60,136 nt of DNA from [Haemophilus] ducreyi. Lineage in GTDB: Bacteria; Pseudomonadota; Gammaproteobacteria; Enterobacterales; Pasteurellaceae. The DNA is taken from assembly GCF_900109315.1 (NCBI RefSeq), contig NZ_FOJC01000009.1, positions 1 to 60,136 of the forward strand. The letters run 5' to 3'. The position numbers and the translations under genes were made by a program. How positions within the stretch are numbered: the stretch's first letter is position 1; each line of letters begins with the position of its first letter. This document shows, in pieces, positions 30,916 through 41,174 of the stretch. The notes below the pieces were generated by a model. The model ran no database searches. It saw only the letters and a program-made list of their open reading frames with translations, and was not told the origin of the DNA.

Positions 30916-32082
30916 CTATTTAAGCCCAATCGCATACTTCAATGCTTGTTTTTTGAGTGGGGTGATTTTCTCTGCCAACATTAAAGCCAGATTGCGCATC
31001 ACTTTAACGGGTAATAATTCGCTTTTAAATGCTTTGTAAAATAAGTCCATACTAGTCTGCATAATCAAATTATCTGCTTTGCGTTGTTGTTGATACTGTT
31101 TTAACACTTGTTCATCAGCAAAAGATGGCCCTTTTTCGAGCGCTTGGCGGATCACCTCAAGTAATACTTTTACGTCTTTAAAACCTAAATTGACCCCTTG
31201 CCCTGCTAACGGATTAATCGTGTGGGCGGCGTCTCCAATCAATACCACCCCATTGTGTGTATAGTGTTGTGCATGTTGGCGAGTGAGTGGAAAACTGCCA
31301 GCTTGTATCACTTCTATTTCACCTAAGCGCGCAGGAAAGTTTTGCATAATGGTTAATGCTAATTGTTCAGGTGATAACTGTGTTAGTTCGGCAACCCGCT
31401 GTGGCGCATCGTACCAAACGACACAACCATTTTGATCTGCAAGCGGTAAAAAAGCACGTGGACCTGTTGGAAAGAATTGTTGCCAAGTAACAGATTGAGT
31501 GGGTAAAGCAGTTTTAACTGTCGCGAGTAAACAGTGTTGCCGATATTGCCAGCTAGTTAGCCCGATTCCTGCCCAATGGCGAACTTGAGAGTTAGCGCCA
31601 TCTGCGGCAATGATTAATGAGGTAGAGAAAGTTTGATCGTCAACCGTGATTGTCCAGCCAGCAGAATGATATTCAGCAGTAAGTTCGGTAAAACCAACTA
31701 TTTGTTGGCAGTTGGGGTAGTGGTTAAGTGCCTGCCATAAACTCATTTGAATGAGCTTATTTTCGACCATAAAACCTAAGGTGTCTAGACCAATTTCCTC
31801 CGCAGTAAAGCGGGTGCTAAAGCCTTCAACTTCCCAAGTTTCCAAGCTATCGTAACGGCAAACACGCATTGCTTGGATCTGTTGCCATACACCTAATTCT
31901 GCTAATAAATTTACGGAAGCAATGCTAATTGCAGAAATACGTAAGTCATAAGCAGAATCCGGTTGAAAGAGGGGTAATGGTTTTTTTTCAATCAACGCAA
32001 TGTTTAAGCCTAACTTTGCCAATCCTAAAGCAGTTGCTGCCCCGACCATACCGCCACCAATAATAATCACATCTTTTTTCAT
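30916..32082 (-). CDS. ubiF: 2-octaprenyl-3-methyl-6-methoxy-1,4-benzoquinol hydroxylase (UbiF-like)
   Basis: This 388-residue FAD monooxygenase belongs to the UbiH/UbiF family and hydroxylates a ring position in ubiquinone synthesis. The N-terminal dinucleotide site is DVIIIGGGMVGAATALGL, the middle has the ADGANSQVRHW motif, and the C-terminal FAD motif is VVLIGDAAHTINPLAGQGVNLGFKD. The C-terminus (DLFYKAF...LPVKVMRNLALM, LKKQALKYAIGL) points to UbiF rather than UbiH. The start is set at 32082, where AGAGAAG precedes ATG and the Rossmann strand follows at once; an upstream frame to 32121 is open but unlikely. Confidence 0.88.
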   Translation of the reverse strand: MKKDVIIIGGGMVGAATALGLAKLGLNIALIEKKPLPLFQPDSAYDLRISAISIASVNLLAELGVWQQIQAMRVCRYDSLETWEVEGFSTRFTAEEIGLDTLGFMVENKLIQMSLWQALNHYPNCQQIVGFTELTAEYHSAGWTITVDDQTFSTSLIIAADGANSQVRHWAGIGLTSWQYRQHCLLATVKTALPTQSVTWQQFFPTGPRAFLPLADQNGCVVWYDAPQRVAELTQLSPEQLALTIMQNFPARLGEIEVIQAGSFPLTRQHAQHYTHNGVVLIGDAAHTINPLAGQGVNLGFKDVKVLLEVIRQALEKGPSFADEQVLKQYQQQRKADNLIMQTSMDLFYKAFKSELLPVKVMRNLALMLAEKITPLKKQALKYAIGLK

Positions 32083-32234
32083 CGTTGCTTCTCTTGCTGA
32101 TTTGATGATGCCTATTATCAAACTTTTTTCAAGTAATCAAAAATGATTTTTGCGATCACGATCGTGAAAGTGATGTTTGCTACTGTTATTTACGGAGAAT
32201 CGTTTTACGCTTATGCAAAATTTTAGGAGGGAAA

Positions 32235-33764
32235 ATGTCATTAGCGATTGTATATAGTCGAGCTTCAATGGGGGGTGAAGCTCCATTAGTCACGATTGAA
32301 GTGCATTTAAGCAATGGTAAACCGGGCTTAACTATTGTTGGGTTGCTTGAAACGACCGTCAAAGAAGCAGGTGATAGGGTACGTAGTGCGTTAATGAATG
32401 CCAATTTTCTTTATCCACCGCAACGGATTACGATTAATTTAGCGCCAGCAGATTTACCCAAAGAAGGCGGTCGTTTTGATTTACCGATTGCGATCGGTAT
32501 TTTAGCTGCTTCGGGGCAAATGGATTCAGAGAAACTAAAAGAATTTGAGTTACTTGGGGAGCTTGCGTTAACCGGTGGTTTGCGAGCAGTACATGGCGTT
32601 ATTCCGGCAGTGATTGCCGCTGATCAAGCACATCGGCAAATGATTATTGCAGCACCGAATGCGAATGAAGCTTCGTTAGTATCAAACGTAGAAACCTACT
32701 TTGCACATTCACTTTTGGAAGTGGTTAATTTTATGAATAAGCGGGAAAATTTACCGATTGCGCAACAAGTTAATCAACAGTCAGAGCAAAATCGACCGCT
32801 TATAAAGCGTGATTTGACCGATATTATTGGCCAACAACACGCCAAAAGGGCATTAATGATTGCAGCAGCAGGATAGCATAATTTATTGCTTTTAGGTCCA
32901 CCAGGCACAGGAAAAACAATGTTGGCTAGCCGTTTAGCTGATTTATTACCCACTATGTTAAACAGTGAGGCGATTGAGACCGCATCGATAACGAGTTTGG
33001 TGCAAAATGAACTTAATTTTCATAATTGGAAAGAACGCCCTTTTAGAGCACCACACCATAGCGCCTCAATGGTGGCATTAGTTGGTGGAGGCTCAATTCC
33101 TAAGCCTGGTGAGATTTCATTAGCACACAATGGTGTGCTTTTTTTAGATGAACTGCCAGAATTTCAGCGAAAAGTACTTGATGCCTTGCGACAACCGTTA
33201 GAATCGGGTGAAATTATTATTTCACGTGCAAATGCTAAGGTGCAATTTCCTGCGCGTTTTCAATTAATTGCGGCGATGAATCCAAGCCCAACAGGGCATT
33301 ATCAGGGGACGCATAATCGCGTTTCCCCTCAACAAATAATGCGTTATCTTAATCGGCTATCAGGACCATTTTTAGACCGGTTTGATCTCTCAATTGAGGT
33401 GCCATTATTACCGCAAGGTGCATTACAAAATGGAAAAAATCGAGGTGAAACCACCGCACAAGTGCATCAGCGGGTAGTTTGGGCGAGAGCGTTACAAATG
33501 GAACGAGCGGGCAAAATTAACGCTCAGTTAACGACACGTGAGATTGAACGTGATTGTTCTTTATCTGAACAAGATGCGCTATTTTTAGAATCGGCATTAG
33601 CCAAATTAGGGCTTTCAGTGCGGGCTTATCATCGGATTTTAAAGGTGTCACGCACTATTGCAGATTTAGCGAATGAATCACAGATTCAGCAAGTCCATTT
33701 AGCTGAGGCGTTGGGGTATCGAGCAATGGATCGGTTATTGCAACGTTTACAGGCAGATATATAA
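32235..33764 (+). pseudogene. comM: ComM (YifB-like AAA+ helicase) interrupted by an in-frame amber codon
   Basis: A 509-codon frame encodes ComM, the hexameric helicase that drives branch migration of incoming DNA in natural transformation. The N-terminal domain (codons 1-213, SLAIVYSRASMGGEAP, LPKEGGRFDLPIAIGIL) ends at TAG (32874-32876). The same frame continues at once with HNLLLLGPPGTGKTMLASR (Walker A), HHSASMVALVGGG, GVLFLDELPEF (Walker B), the sensor AMNPSPTGHYQG and the C-terminal SVRAYHRILKVSRTIADL. A single C to T change from CAG would explain the stop; otherwise the gene is complete. A fragment starting at TTG 32886 could be translated but would lack the N-terminal domain. AGGAGG precedes the start. 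Confidence 0.9.
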
Positions 33765-33922
33765 CATTATCCAGTTAAAGGTAGCAAATTAAGGTTAATG
33801 CGGAGCAGAAAGTAGTTAATTGTGTAAAGTTTTCTTAGTTAAATAATCGTTTTGCCTTGTTTTATTGAAATAAGTCCCCATAAAGTTGTTGGTCTTTTAT
33901 GTTTAAACACAAGGAATAAATA

Positions 33923-34552
33923 ATGGCATTAGATTTTAGTTCAGTTGCATTAGAAAGTACTGAAGCAAAAGGTGGTTATGGTATCGGGTTACAAATTGGT
34001 CAACAATTATTAGCAAGCGGTATGGACGTTGATGCGGAAGCAGTTGCGCGTCGTCTTAATGATGTGTTAAATCAAAATCCGCCAGCAGTTGATTTAAATG
34101 AGGTAACTAAAGCGTTACAAGAATTAGGTCAACGTGCAGAAACCGCACAAGCGGAAGCATTTGAAGTGATTAAAGCGGAAAACGAAGCTTTTTTAGCAGG
34201 AAATAAAAAAGCAAAAGGTGTCGTTGTAACTGAATCAGGTTTGCAATATGAAGTATTGACTGAAGGCACGGGCGAGAAACCAACAGCAGATAGTACGGTA
34301 CGTGTACATTATACGGGTTCTTTGATTGATGGCACGGTATTTGATAGTTCGGTACAACGTGGCATGCCAGCAGAATTTCCGGTAGGTGGTGTAATTAAAG
34401 GTTGGACTGAAGCATTACAATTAATGACAACCGGTTCAAAATGGCGTTTAACTATTCCTCAAGAGTTAGCCTATGGTGAGCGTGGTGCAGGCGCATCAAT
34501 TCCGCCATTTGCAACGTTAATCTTTGAAGTGGAGTTATTAGAGATTATTTAA
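33923..34552 (+). CDS. fklB: FKBP-type peptidyl-prolyl cis-trans isomerase FklB (22 kDa)
   Basis: This 209-residue protein has no signal peptide. It has an N-terminal helical dimerisation segment (about 15-90, YGIGLQIGQQLLASG) and a C-terminal FKBP domain (about 98-209) with SGLQYEVLTEGTG, VRVHYTGSLIDGTVFDSS, PQELAYGERGAG and FEVELLEI. Length and layout match FklB of E. coli. Single gene ended by a strong terminator. Confidence 0.94.
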   Translation: MALDFSSVALESTEAKGGYGIGLQIGQQLLASGMDVDAEAVARRLNDVLNQNPPAVDLNEVTKALQELGQRAETAQAEAFEVIKAENEAFLAGNKKAKGVVVTESGLQYEVLTEGTGEKPTADSTVRVHYTGSLIDGTVFDSSVQRGMPAEFPVGGVIKGWTEALQLMTTGSKWRLTIPQELAYGERGAGASIPPFATLIFEVELLEII

Positions 34553-34586
34553 TTTTGCATATAGCTATGCGGATTATTAAGTAACT

Positions 34587-34618
34587 AAAAAGCCCTAAGC
34601 GATCACTTAGGGCTTTTT
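34587..34618. terminator. Bidirectional terminator between fklB and ulaF
   Basis: The stem AAGCCCTAAG / CTTAGGGCTT is flanked by A and T runs and lies between the two convergent stops. Confidence 0.92.
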
Positions 34619-34621
34619 AGT

Positions 34622-35335
34622 TTATTGGCCGTAATAGGCATTTTTGCCGTGTTTACGCAAGTAATGTTTGTCGAGCAATTCTTGTTGCATTGAACTAATA
34701 TTTGGCTGTAGCTGATGGCTGACAAAATTCATATAGGCGACTTCTTCTAAGACGACAGAATTATGTACTGCATCGTGAGCATTTTTTCCCCAAGTAAATG
34801 GTCCATGAGAATGCACCAATACTCCAGGGACCATATCAGGATCAATATTACGTGTACGGAACGTTTCGATGACTACTTTACCGGTTTCTAATTCATATTC
34901 GCCTGCAATTTCAGCAGGGGTCATTTGTCGGGTACAAGGGATTGAACCGTAAAAATAATCGCCTTGAGTTGTGCCTAGTGCCAAGATATCTCGACCAGCT
35001 TGTGCCCAAGCTGTTGCATGGCGTGAATGGGTATGCACTACGCCGCCAATATTGGCAAAAGCACGATAAAAGGCTAAATGAGTGGCGGTATCAGAAGAGG
35101 GTTTTTTGTCGCCGAATACGCGATTACCATCTAGATCAACTAATACGATATCTTCGACTGTCATAGTGTCGTATTCAACACCGGAAGGTTTGATAGCAAC
35201 ATAGCCTGTTTCGCGATCGATTTCGCTGACGTTGCCCCAGGTAAATGTGATGAGTTTATATTTGGGTAAATCTAGATTAGCGTTAAATACTCGCTCACGC
35301 ATAGCGGTTAGTTTAGCGGATAATTCAGTTAACAT
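34622..35335 (-). CDS. ulaF: L-ribulose-5-phosphate 4-epimerase (UlaF/AraD family)
   Basis: This 237-residue class II aldolase-fold enzyme converts L-ribulose-5-P to D-xylulose-5-P, the last step of ascorbate breakdown. Seen: [36 protein letters not shown] with the zinc-binding histidines, the YYG end and [29 protein letters not shown]. The neighbours (ulaE overlapping by 7 bp, ulaR, ulaG) decide for UlaF rather than AraD or SgbE. Last gene of the minus-strand unit. Confidence 0.93.
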   Translation of the reverse strand: MLTELSAKLTAMRERVFNANLDLPKYKLITFTWGNVSEIDRETGYVAIKPSGVEYDTMTVEDIVLVDLDGNRVFGDKKPSSDTATHLAFYRAFANIGGVVHTHSRHATAWAQAGRDILALGTTQGDYFYGSIPCTRQMTPAEIAGEYELETGKVVIETFRTRNIDPDMVPGVLVHSHGPFTWGKNAHDAVHNSVVLEEVAYMNFVSHQLQPNISSMQQELLDKHYLRKHGKNAYYGQ

Positions 35336-36189
35336 TCAAAACCACCCTCTTTCATTTTTTGTTCAATCCAACGCCGTGCATTGATAATTTCGGCAATCGG
35401 TTCTTCAGCTTTTTCTGTCCACATTTCAATTAAAAAAGCACCACGATAATTTAGTTTAGCTAATATTTCAAAGAAACCTTTAAAGTCAACGCAACCATCA
35501 CCAAAGGGTACATCTCGGAATTGACCTGCACAATCTTTGGTGACTTTATAGGTGTCTTTTAAATGAATAGCGGAGATTTTATTGATGCCTAATGCAAGTT
35601 CTTGTTCAATGTTATCATTCCAAGCGGATAGGTTGCCGATATCAGGATAAACCGTAAACCACGGTGAGTTAATCATTTCATCCCATTTTTTCCAACGACT
35701 GATTGAACTCATAAAGGGGGTGTCCATAATTTCGACGGCTAGTGTGACTTGGTTACTGGCGGCTAATTCAACTGCCCAAGCTAAGCCTTGTTGGAAACGT
35801 TCAATGGTTCCTTGATCTTGTTCTTCATAATAGACATCGTAGCCAGCTAATTGAATGGTGCGAATACCTGTATCTACAGCAAATTGAATCGCCTTTGCCA
35901 TAATTTCATAAGCTTTCTCGCGGGTTGCTTGATCTCGTGCGCCAAATGGAAAACGGCGATGGCCTGACAAACACATAGAAGGGATAGTGATGCCTGTGGT
36001 AACGATGGAATTGACTAAGGCAAGACGCTGTTCTTTACTCCACTCTAAACGAGCTAAACGTTCATCTGTTTCGTCGATAGACATTTCTACAAAATCAAAC
36101 CCACATGATTTTGCAATTGAAAGCCGATCTTGCCAAGAAATATTTTTTGGCAATGCTTTTTCATAAATACCTAATTTGTATTTTCTCAT
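35329..36189 (-). CDS. ulaE: L-xylulose-5-phosphate 3-epimerase (UlaE)
   Basis: This 286-residue TIM-barrel sugar-phosphate epimerase converts L-xylulose-5-P to L-ribulose-5-P. Family segments: [11 protein letters not shown] at the start, [69 protein letters not shown], and the metal and acid residues in HLKDT and FLIEMW. It overlaps ulaF by 7 bp. Confidence 0.94.
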   Translation of the reverse strand: MRKYKLGIYEKALPKNISWQDRLSIAKSCGFDFVEMSIDETDERLARLEWSKEQRLALVNSIVTTGITIPSMCLSGHRRFPFGARDQATREKAYEIMAKAIQFAVDTGIRTIQLAGYDVYYEEQDQGTIERFQQGLAWAVELAASNQVTLAVEIMDTPFMSSISRWKKWDEMINSPWFTVYPDIGNLSAWNDNIEQELALGINKISAIHLKDTYKVTKDCAGQFRDVPFGDGCVDFKGFFEILAKLNYRGAFLIEMWTEKAEEPIAEIINARRWIEQKMKEGGFEC

Positions 36190-36281
36190 TTCAACCCCTT
36201 GGTTTGTAAGAAAATGTTTTCAATTTATATGTAATCACTCACTAATACAGCAAACGGTAACAAAAGTATGTTTTCTGACCG

Positions 36282-37031
36282 CTAGGCAAGCATAATTTCT
36301 AAGCCTTGCTCGCGCAGTTCTTTAATCACGGTCGCATCTGCTTCTTTACCGGTAATTAATAAGTCAATTTTGCTAATATCGCGGAATAACATACCCACTT
36401 CAGCATCTAATTTTGAGCTATCTAATAGCACGACGTATTTACTTGCTTTAGAAGACATTTGTGCTTCAGAGTTTGCAATAATCATATCGGTTTTAAATAA
36501 GCCATCAGTAGTAAAACTGCGACCGCTTGTAAACATAATATTAGCGGCGTAAACAAACTCTTTTTGTTGATTGAGCGATAGTGTTACCTTTTTTTCTTTA
36601 TTATATTGTCCGCCTATAATCACGACATCATCGTGTTGTTGTTCAATTAAGTAATTAGCAAGCGGTAGAGAATTGGTAATAATTTGTACATTTCGACCGC
36701 ATAGTTGTTGCCCTAATAGTTGCATTGTTGTGCCACAAGTCATAATGATGCTGTCATCATCTCGACATAAATTACTTGCCATTTTTGCAATCCGCGTTTT
36801 TTCTGCTAATTGTGTAATGGTCGTTGGTTCACTTACTTGTACAATGCAAGAATTGATCGCTTCTGCACCATTTCTTACTTTTCGTAATTTGTTTTGTTCA
36901 CTTAATTTATTAATATCGCGCCTTGCCGTGGCGGGCGAAACATTTAACAACTCCATAATTTCTAAAGTAGAAAGCATTTGCTTGGCTTCTAGTATGGAAA
37001 GTAATTTCTTATGTCTAAAATTTTCGTTCAT
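36282..37031 (-). CDS. ulaR: DeoR-family transcriptional repressor, UlaR
   Basis: This protein of about 249 residues has an N-terminal DeoR helix-turn-helix (about 5-55, TLEIMELLNVSPATARRDINKLSEQNKLRKVRNGAEAI) and a C-terminal sugar-phosphate sensing domain with SIIMTCGTTMQLLGQQL and DGLFKTDMIIA. In E. coli UlaR represses both ula units and is released by L-ascorbate-6-P. Its gene here sits between ulaG and ulaE, as would suit local control. The second ATG (37031) is chosen because AGGAA is too close to the first (37037). Confidence 0.9.
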   Translation of the reverse strand: MNENFRHKKLLSILEAKQMLSTLEIMELLNVSPATARRDINKLSEQNKLRKVRNGAEAINSCIVQVSEPTTITQLAEKTRIAKMASNLCRDDDSIIMTCGTTMQLLGQQLCGRNVQIITNSLPLANYLIEQQHDDVVIIGGQYNKEKKVTLSLNQQKEFVYAANIMFTSGRSFTTDGLFKTDMIIANSEAQMSSKASKYVVLLDSSKLDAEVGMLFRDISKIDLLITGKEADATVIKELREQGLEIMLA

Positions 37032-37091
37032 TATCATATTCCTTTTGTTACACCGCGCTATTCTAAACTATGATAAATGAACGTAAAAGGA

Positions 37092-37126
37092 AACCACTCT
37101 TAAAAAAGGTTTAAGAGTGGTTTTTA
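37092..37126. terminator. Terminator between ulaG and ulaR
   Basis: A perfect stem (CCACTCTTAA with TTAAGAGTGG) with T residues on the plus side and a T-rich flank on the minus side lies directly after ulaG. It probably separates the ulaG transcript from ulaR-ulaE-ulaF. Confidence 0.75.
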
Positions 37127-37129
37127 TAG

Positions 37130-38221
37130 TTAAAGAATAGATTTGAATGGGACGTTTGGTTCTTGTTCAAAGCAATCATCAAAACCACGAGGGTGATGAT
37201 ATTCAATTAGATCTTTATCGCGTGGGTAAACATATTTACCGCCAACTTCCCAAATGAAGGGGTGGAATTGGTATTGTAAGCGATCTTTACGCATACGATA
37301 AAGCTCAAGAATCTCATTAGTGCTTGCCATAAAGTTAGTCCAAATATCGTGGTGAACAGGAATAACGACTTTGGTACGTAAACATTCTGCCATACGGAGA
37401 ATATCAACAGAGGTCATTTTGTCTTGAATACCTAATGGATTTTCGCCGTAGCTACCTAGCGCTACATCAATATCATAATCTTTACCGTGTTTTGCATAGT
37501 AAATGGAGTAGTGTGAATCACCTGAATGATAGATATTGCCACCTGGCGTTTTAATTAAATAATTGACCGCTTTTAAGCCCATCTCTTCATCACTTGGGCA
37601 GATGCCATTTAATTCACCTCCATTATCTTCCGCACCGCGCGCAGGTAATGTGACTAAACAAGTACGGTCAAAGGAATCTAATGCGATCAATTCTAAATCT
37701 TTGATTTTAATACTATCGCCTGGTTTAACTACGATACAACGTTCTACTGGCACGCCCCATTTTGTCCACATATTGACACAGTATTGAGGGCCGATGAATT
37801 TGACATGGTCTAATGCTGGATTATTGATAACTGCGGCAGCAACATTAACGTCAATATGGTCATTATGATAGTGAGTTGCTACGATGGCATCAACTTGATT
37901 GATGGCGAATGGATCGATAACGCCTACAGAGTTACGCAAGTTTGGTTGTAATTTACGTACACCCGCCATATTAGCCATTTGGTGACCACGCACCATATCT
38001 TTTACTTTCTTAGTGGCTTTGCCTCGACCACACCATAAATCAATACAAAGATTCGCACTTGCAGGTGTTTTTACCCATAAACCGACACAGCCTAGCCACC
38101 ACATAGCAACATTATTGGCTGGTACTTCTTCTAATTCAATTTCTTCATTTAACCAAGTTCCCCATTCTGGAAATGTTGAAAGAATCCAACTTTCTCTGGT
38201 AATTTCACTCACTTTACTCAT
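37130..38221 (-). CDS. ulaG: L-ascorbate-6-phosphate lactonase UlaG
   Basis: This 363-residue metallo-beta-lactamase-fold enzyme opens L-ascorbate-6-P to 3-keto-L-gulonate-6-P. Metal-binding features: the [14 protein letters not shown] motif, [20 protein letters not shown] and [13 protein letters not shown]. Family length and the long N-terminal part ([19 protein letters not shown]) match UlaG. GGAGAAAG precedes the ATG. It is the first minus-strand gene, divergent from ulaAB across a 459-bp control region. Confidence 0.96.
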   Translation of the reverse strand: MSKVSEITRESWILSTFPEWGTWLNEEIELEEVPANNVAMWWLGCVGLWVKTPASANLCIDLWCGRGKATKKVKDMVRGHQMANMAGVRKLQPNLRNSVGVIDPFAINQVDAIVATHYHNDHIDVNVAAAVINNPALDHVKFIGPQYCVNMWTKWGVPVERCIVVKPGDSIKIKDLELIALDSFDRTCLVTLPARGAEDNGGELNGICPSDEEMGLKAVNYLIKTPGGNIYHSGDSHYSIYYAKHGKDYDIDVALGSYGENPLGIQDKMTSVDILRMAECLRTKVVIPVHHDIWTNFMASTNEILELYRMRKDRLQYQFHPFIWEVGGKYVYPRDKDLIEYHHPRGFDDCFEQEPNVPFKSIL

Positions 38222-38327
38222 TTCTTTCTCCTAATTTAATTTATTAAATTGTTAAGGTTTAAATCTTAAATAATCACATATAATCATAAATCATCATTAC
38301 TATTTTTCAAATAACTTTTTTCTAGTT

Positions 38328-38343
38328 TGTGATGTAGATCTCA
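38328..38343. promoter_or_regulatory. CRP-like binding site, ulaG side
   Basis: TGTGA-N6-TCTCA, one mismatch from the CRP consensus halves, 107 bp upstream of the ulaG start. Confidence 0.6.
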
Positions 38344-38489
38344 ATTTACTTAAAGTTATGGCAATTTAATTAAATTTCAGCGTTCTATTCCACGAATATT
38401 TATTATTTTTTAACAAATTATTAATAAGTGGGTAAATAACTTGCTTTAATAAATTGAATTTTTCAATTTGTAAGTTTATTTGAAAAATA

Positions 38490-38511
38490 AAATGTGACTT
38501 TGCTCACAAAT
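38490..38511. promoter_or_regulatory. CRP binding site, ulaA side
   Basis: AAATGTGA-N6-TCACAAAT has both perfect TGTGA/TCACA halves and the flanking A/T bases of the consensus. It lies 170 bp upstream of ulaAB. Confidence 0.85.
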
Positions 38512-38680
38512 AATCAAAAACAATCTTTTTTACTTTAAATTTACTGTTTATCATTTTATAGGGTTAGAGAAATAAACATTATGTGATTTATTTATTATTT
38601 TTTACCTAACGAAATGAATATAATGCAGTCTGGCTAGATTGCAGAATACACACTCAACATATTAAATAGAGAGGATCACT

Positions 38681-40498
38681 ATGGATACATTAATGAGTAT
38701 CTTTATGGCGATTAATGACCAAATTCTATCTAAAGCTCCATTATTATTAGGTTTGGTTGCTTGTATTGGTTATATTTTTCTTAAGAAAGATTCAACCACA
38801 ATTTTGAAAGGTACGATTAAAACTATTGTTGGTTTTATGTTAGTACAAGTGGGATCAGGTACATTGGTACAAAATTTTAAGCCCGTGATTGAAGGCTTAT
38901 CTAAATACCATAATTTGAAAGGCGCGGTAATTGATCCTTATACTAGCTGGCAAGCCACCATTAGCACAATGGGAGATGGTTATGCTTATGTTGGTTATGC
39001 GGTTATTTTGGCGTTATTCCTTAATATTTTATTAGTATTATTCCGGCGGATAACTGGCATACGTACAATTATGCTAACCGGCCATATTATGTTCCAACAG
39101 GCTGGCTTGATAGCGGTTATTTTCTGGGTGTTAAATGCGAAACCTTGGGAAATTGTTATTTATACCGCGATTATTATGGCGTTATATTGGGGTATTTTCT
39201 CCAATATGATGTATCAAGCTACTCAGCAAGTGACTGGCGGTGCAGGTTTCTCTATTGGTCACCAACAACAATTTGCTTCTTGGCTAGCGGCTAAAATTGC
39301 TCCTAAATTGGGTAATAAGGAACAAACGGTTGATAAATTAAACTTGCCAAAATGGTTACATATTTTCCACGATAGTATTTCAGCAACGGCTATTGTGATG
39401 ACCGTTTTCTTTGGCATTATTTTATTATCATTTGGTTTAGATAATTTACAACAAATGGCGGGTAAAACGCATTGGTCCATTTATATTATTGAGACTGGAT
39501 TGAAATTTGCAGTAGCGATTCAAGTGATTGTTTTAGGTGTACGAATGTTTGTCGCAGAGTTATCTGAATCATTTAAAGGTATTTCTGAACGTTTAATTCC
39601 AAATGCAGTATTAGCGATTGACTGTGCTGCTACTTATGCTTTTTCACCTAATGCGGTGGTATTTGGTTTTATGTGGGGCGCAATTGGTCAATTTTTAGCG
39701 GTTGGTGCTTTAATTGTGTATCAACAATTTGGCGGTGATGCTTCTCCAGCGGTGTTAATTATTCCGGGCTTTATCCCAATGTTCTTCTCCAATGCGACCA
39801 TTGGTGTCTTTGCTAACCATTTTGGTGGTTGGAAAGCGGTAATGAAAATTTGTTTTGTGATGGGAATTATTGAAGTGCTTGGTTCTGCTTGGGTGGTGAG
39901 TCTAATCACTTCAACCGATGCGGGCGCAGGTTTTAATGGCTGGATGGGAATGGCAGACTGGGCATTATTGTTCCCGCCAATTATTCAAGCGATGTTCTTT
40001 AGTCCACAAGGTGCGACATTCTTAGTTATTTTATTATCTTTAATCTATATGGCGTTTGCGGGTAAACAGCTACGCGCTGATGAAGCACGTGCGAAAGCAG
40101 AAGGTAAAACTGTCGATCAATTATACGGATTTGGTGAGCCTTTGGTAGAACAAACTACGCTTGAAACGAGCGCTTCCCAATCAACAGAAGCGGGTAATGA
40201 AGGCGCAAAAGTTGTCCGTATTTTGGCAGTATGTGGTTCGGGACAAGGTTCATCTATGATGATGAAAATGAAGATTAAACAGTATTTAGACAAAAGATCT
40301 ATTCCAAACATAATGGATTCTTGTGCAGTGACTGACCATAAAGGTAAGGTAAATAGTGTTGATATCATTGTTTGCTCTAAACATTTACAAGGTGAGATTG
40401 TGCAAGACGGTCGAGTCTCTGTGCTTGGTGTTCAAAATATGTTGAATCCAAATTCATTTGGCGATGAATTGTTGGCATTAATCAAAAAATATCAATAA
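38681..40498 (+). CDS. ulaA: PTS ascorbate transporter, fused IIC-IIB (UlaA-UlaB)
   Basis: This 605-residue protein joins the membrane channel EIIC (UlaA, about residues 1-465, some 11 helices, [34 protein letters not shown]) through a charged linker (about 466-510) to a cytoplasmic EIIB domain (about 511-605). The EIIB phosphorylation loop is [15 protein letters not shown], with Cys518 as the phospho-acceptor. In E. coli these are two proteins, UlaA and UlaB. It imports L-ascorbate as L-ascorbate-6-P. GAGAGGAT precedes the ATG; ulaC follows 68 bp later. Confidence 0.95.
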   Translation: MDTLMSIFMAINDQILSKAPLLLGLVACIGYIFLKKDSTTILKGTIKTIVGFMLVQVGSGTLVQNFKPVIEGLSKYHNLKGAVIDPYTSWQATISTMGDGYAYVGYAVILALFLNILLVLFRRITGIRTIMLTGHIMFQQAGLIAVIFWVLNAKPWEIVIYTAIIMALYWGIFSNMMYQATQQVTGGAGFSIGHQQQFASWLAAKIAPKLGNKEQTVDKLNLPKWLHIFHDSISATAIVMTVFFGIILLSFGLDNLQQMAGKTHWSIYIIETGLKFAVAIQVIVLGVRMFVAELSESFKGISERLIPNAVLAIDCAATYAFSPNAVVFGFMWGAIGQFLAVGALIVYQQFGGDASPAVLIIPGFIPMFFSNATIGVFANHFGGWKAVMKICFVMGIIEVLGSAWVVSLITSTDAGAGFNGWMGMADWALLFPPIIQAMFFSPQGATFLVILLSLIYMAFAGKQLRADEARAKAEGKTVDQLYGFGEPLVEQTTLETSASQSTEAGNEGAKVVRILAVCGSGQGSSMMMKMKIKQYLDKRSIPNIMDSCAVTDHKGKVNSVDIIVCSKHLQGEIVQDGRVSVLGVQNMLNPNSFGDELLALIKKYQ

Positions 40499-40566
40499 AT
40501 AAATTAGTGTCCATTCAGTTTGAGTGGGCATTTCTCTTACAAATACATATATGAAAGGAAATAAGA

Positions 40567-41034
40567 ATGTTAAAAGAGTCATTGATTGAAAATAATTCGA
40601 TTCTACTTAATCAGCACGTTGCGGATTGGAGAGCAGCAATTAAGCTAGGTACGGATTTATTAGAAAAAGCGGGAGCAATTGAAGCTCGTTATTATACAAA
40701 TATTGTCAGTAAAATTGAGGAAATGGGGCCTTATATTATTTTAGCACCTGGCTTAGCAATGCCTCATGCAAGGCCTGAAGAAGGTGTTATTAAAACCTCA
40801 TTTGCTTTAGTCACTTTAGCAGAACCTGTGTATTTTGATGGTGAAGATGAGCCTGTTTCGGTATTAATTACTTTAGCAGGGAGTGATTCTGATCAACATA
40901 TAGAAGGTTTAATGGAAGTCACTCAAATTCTAGATGATGCAGAGAGTGATAGCGGTGTGAATCTTGATAAAGTGTTGGCGTGTAAAACGGTGGAAGAGAT
41001 TTACGCTATGATTGATACGTCGTTAGGCGCTTAA
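40567..41034 (+). CDS. ulaC: PTS ascorbate transporter subunit IIA (UlaC)
   Basis: This 155-residue EIIA protein of the fructose-mannitol type passes phosphate from HPr to the EIIB part of UlaAB. The active histidine is His67 in ILAPGLAMPHARPEEGV. Family segments WRAAIKLGTDLLEKAGAIEARYY and DEPVSVLITLAGSD are clear. Co-transcribed with ulaAB and probably ulaD. Confidence 0.94.
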   Translation: MLKESLIENNSILLNQHVADWRAAIKLGTDLLEKAGAIEARYYTNIVSKIEEMGPYIILAPGLAMPHARPEEGVIKTSFALVTLAEPVYFDGEDEPVSVLITLAGSDSDQHIEGLMEVTQILDDAESDSGVNLDKVLACKTVEEIYAMIDTSLGA

Positions 41035-41174
41035 ATCACGAACAGTAGTGAAATCATCGGGTTATTCTATCGGTAAGCGGTCTTTTTAGTGATTATTTTG
41101 CTATTTTAGACAGCTTAACCGAAAGGTTATTTAGCCATTTTTTCGATTTTTCAACAATATAGAAGGAATAAGTT

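Larger units (their letters stand above)
38222..38680. promoter_or_regulatory. Divergent control region of the ula regulon
   Basis: This 459-bp AT-rich gap between ulaG and ulaAB holds two CRP-like sites (listed separately) and repeated ATAATCA/AAATCAT words at 38262-38296 that could be UlaR operators. A TATAAT at 38619 and a TATCAT at 38549 are candidate -10 boxes for ulaA; the latter would put the downstream CRP site near -61. Confidence 0.6.

Noticed and set aside
32874-32876. The amber codon in comM as pyrrolysine or programmed read-through
   Set aside because: Nothing near the codon suggests a recoding signal, no pyl genes are in the window, and ComM needs no such residue. A plain nonsense change is simpler.
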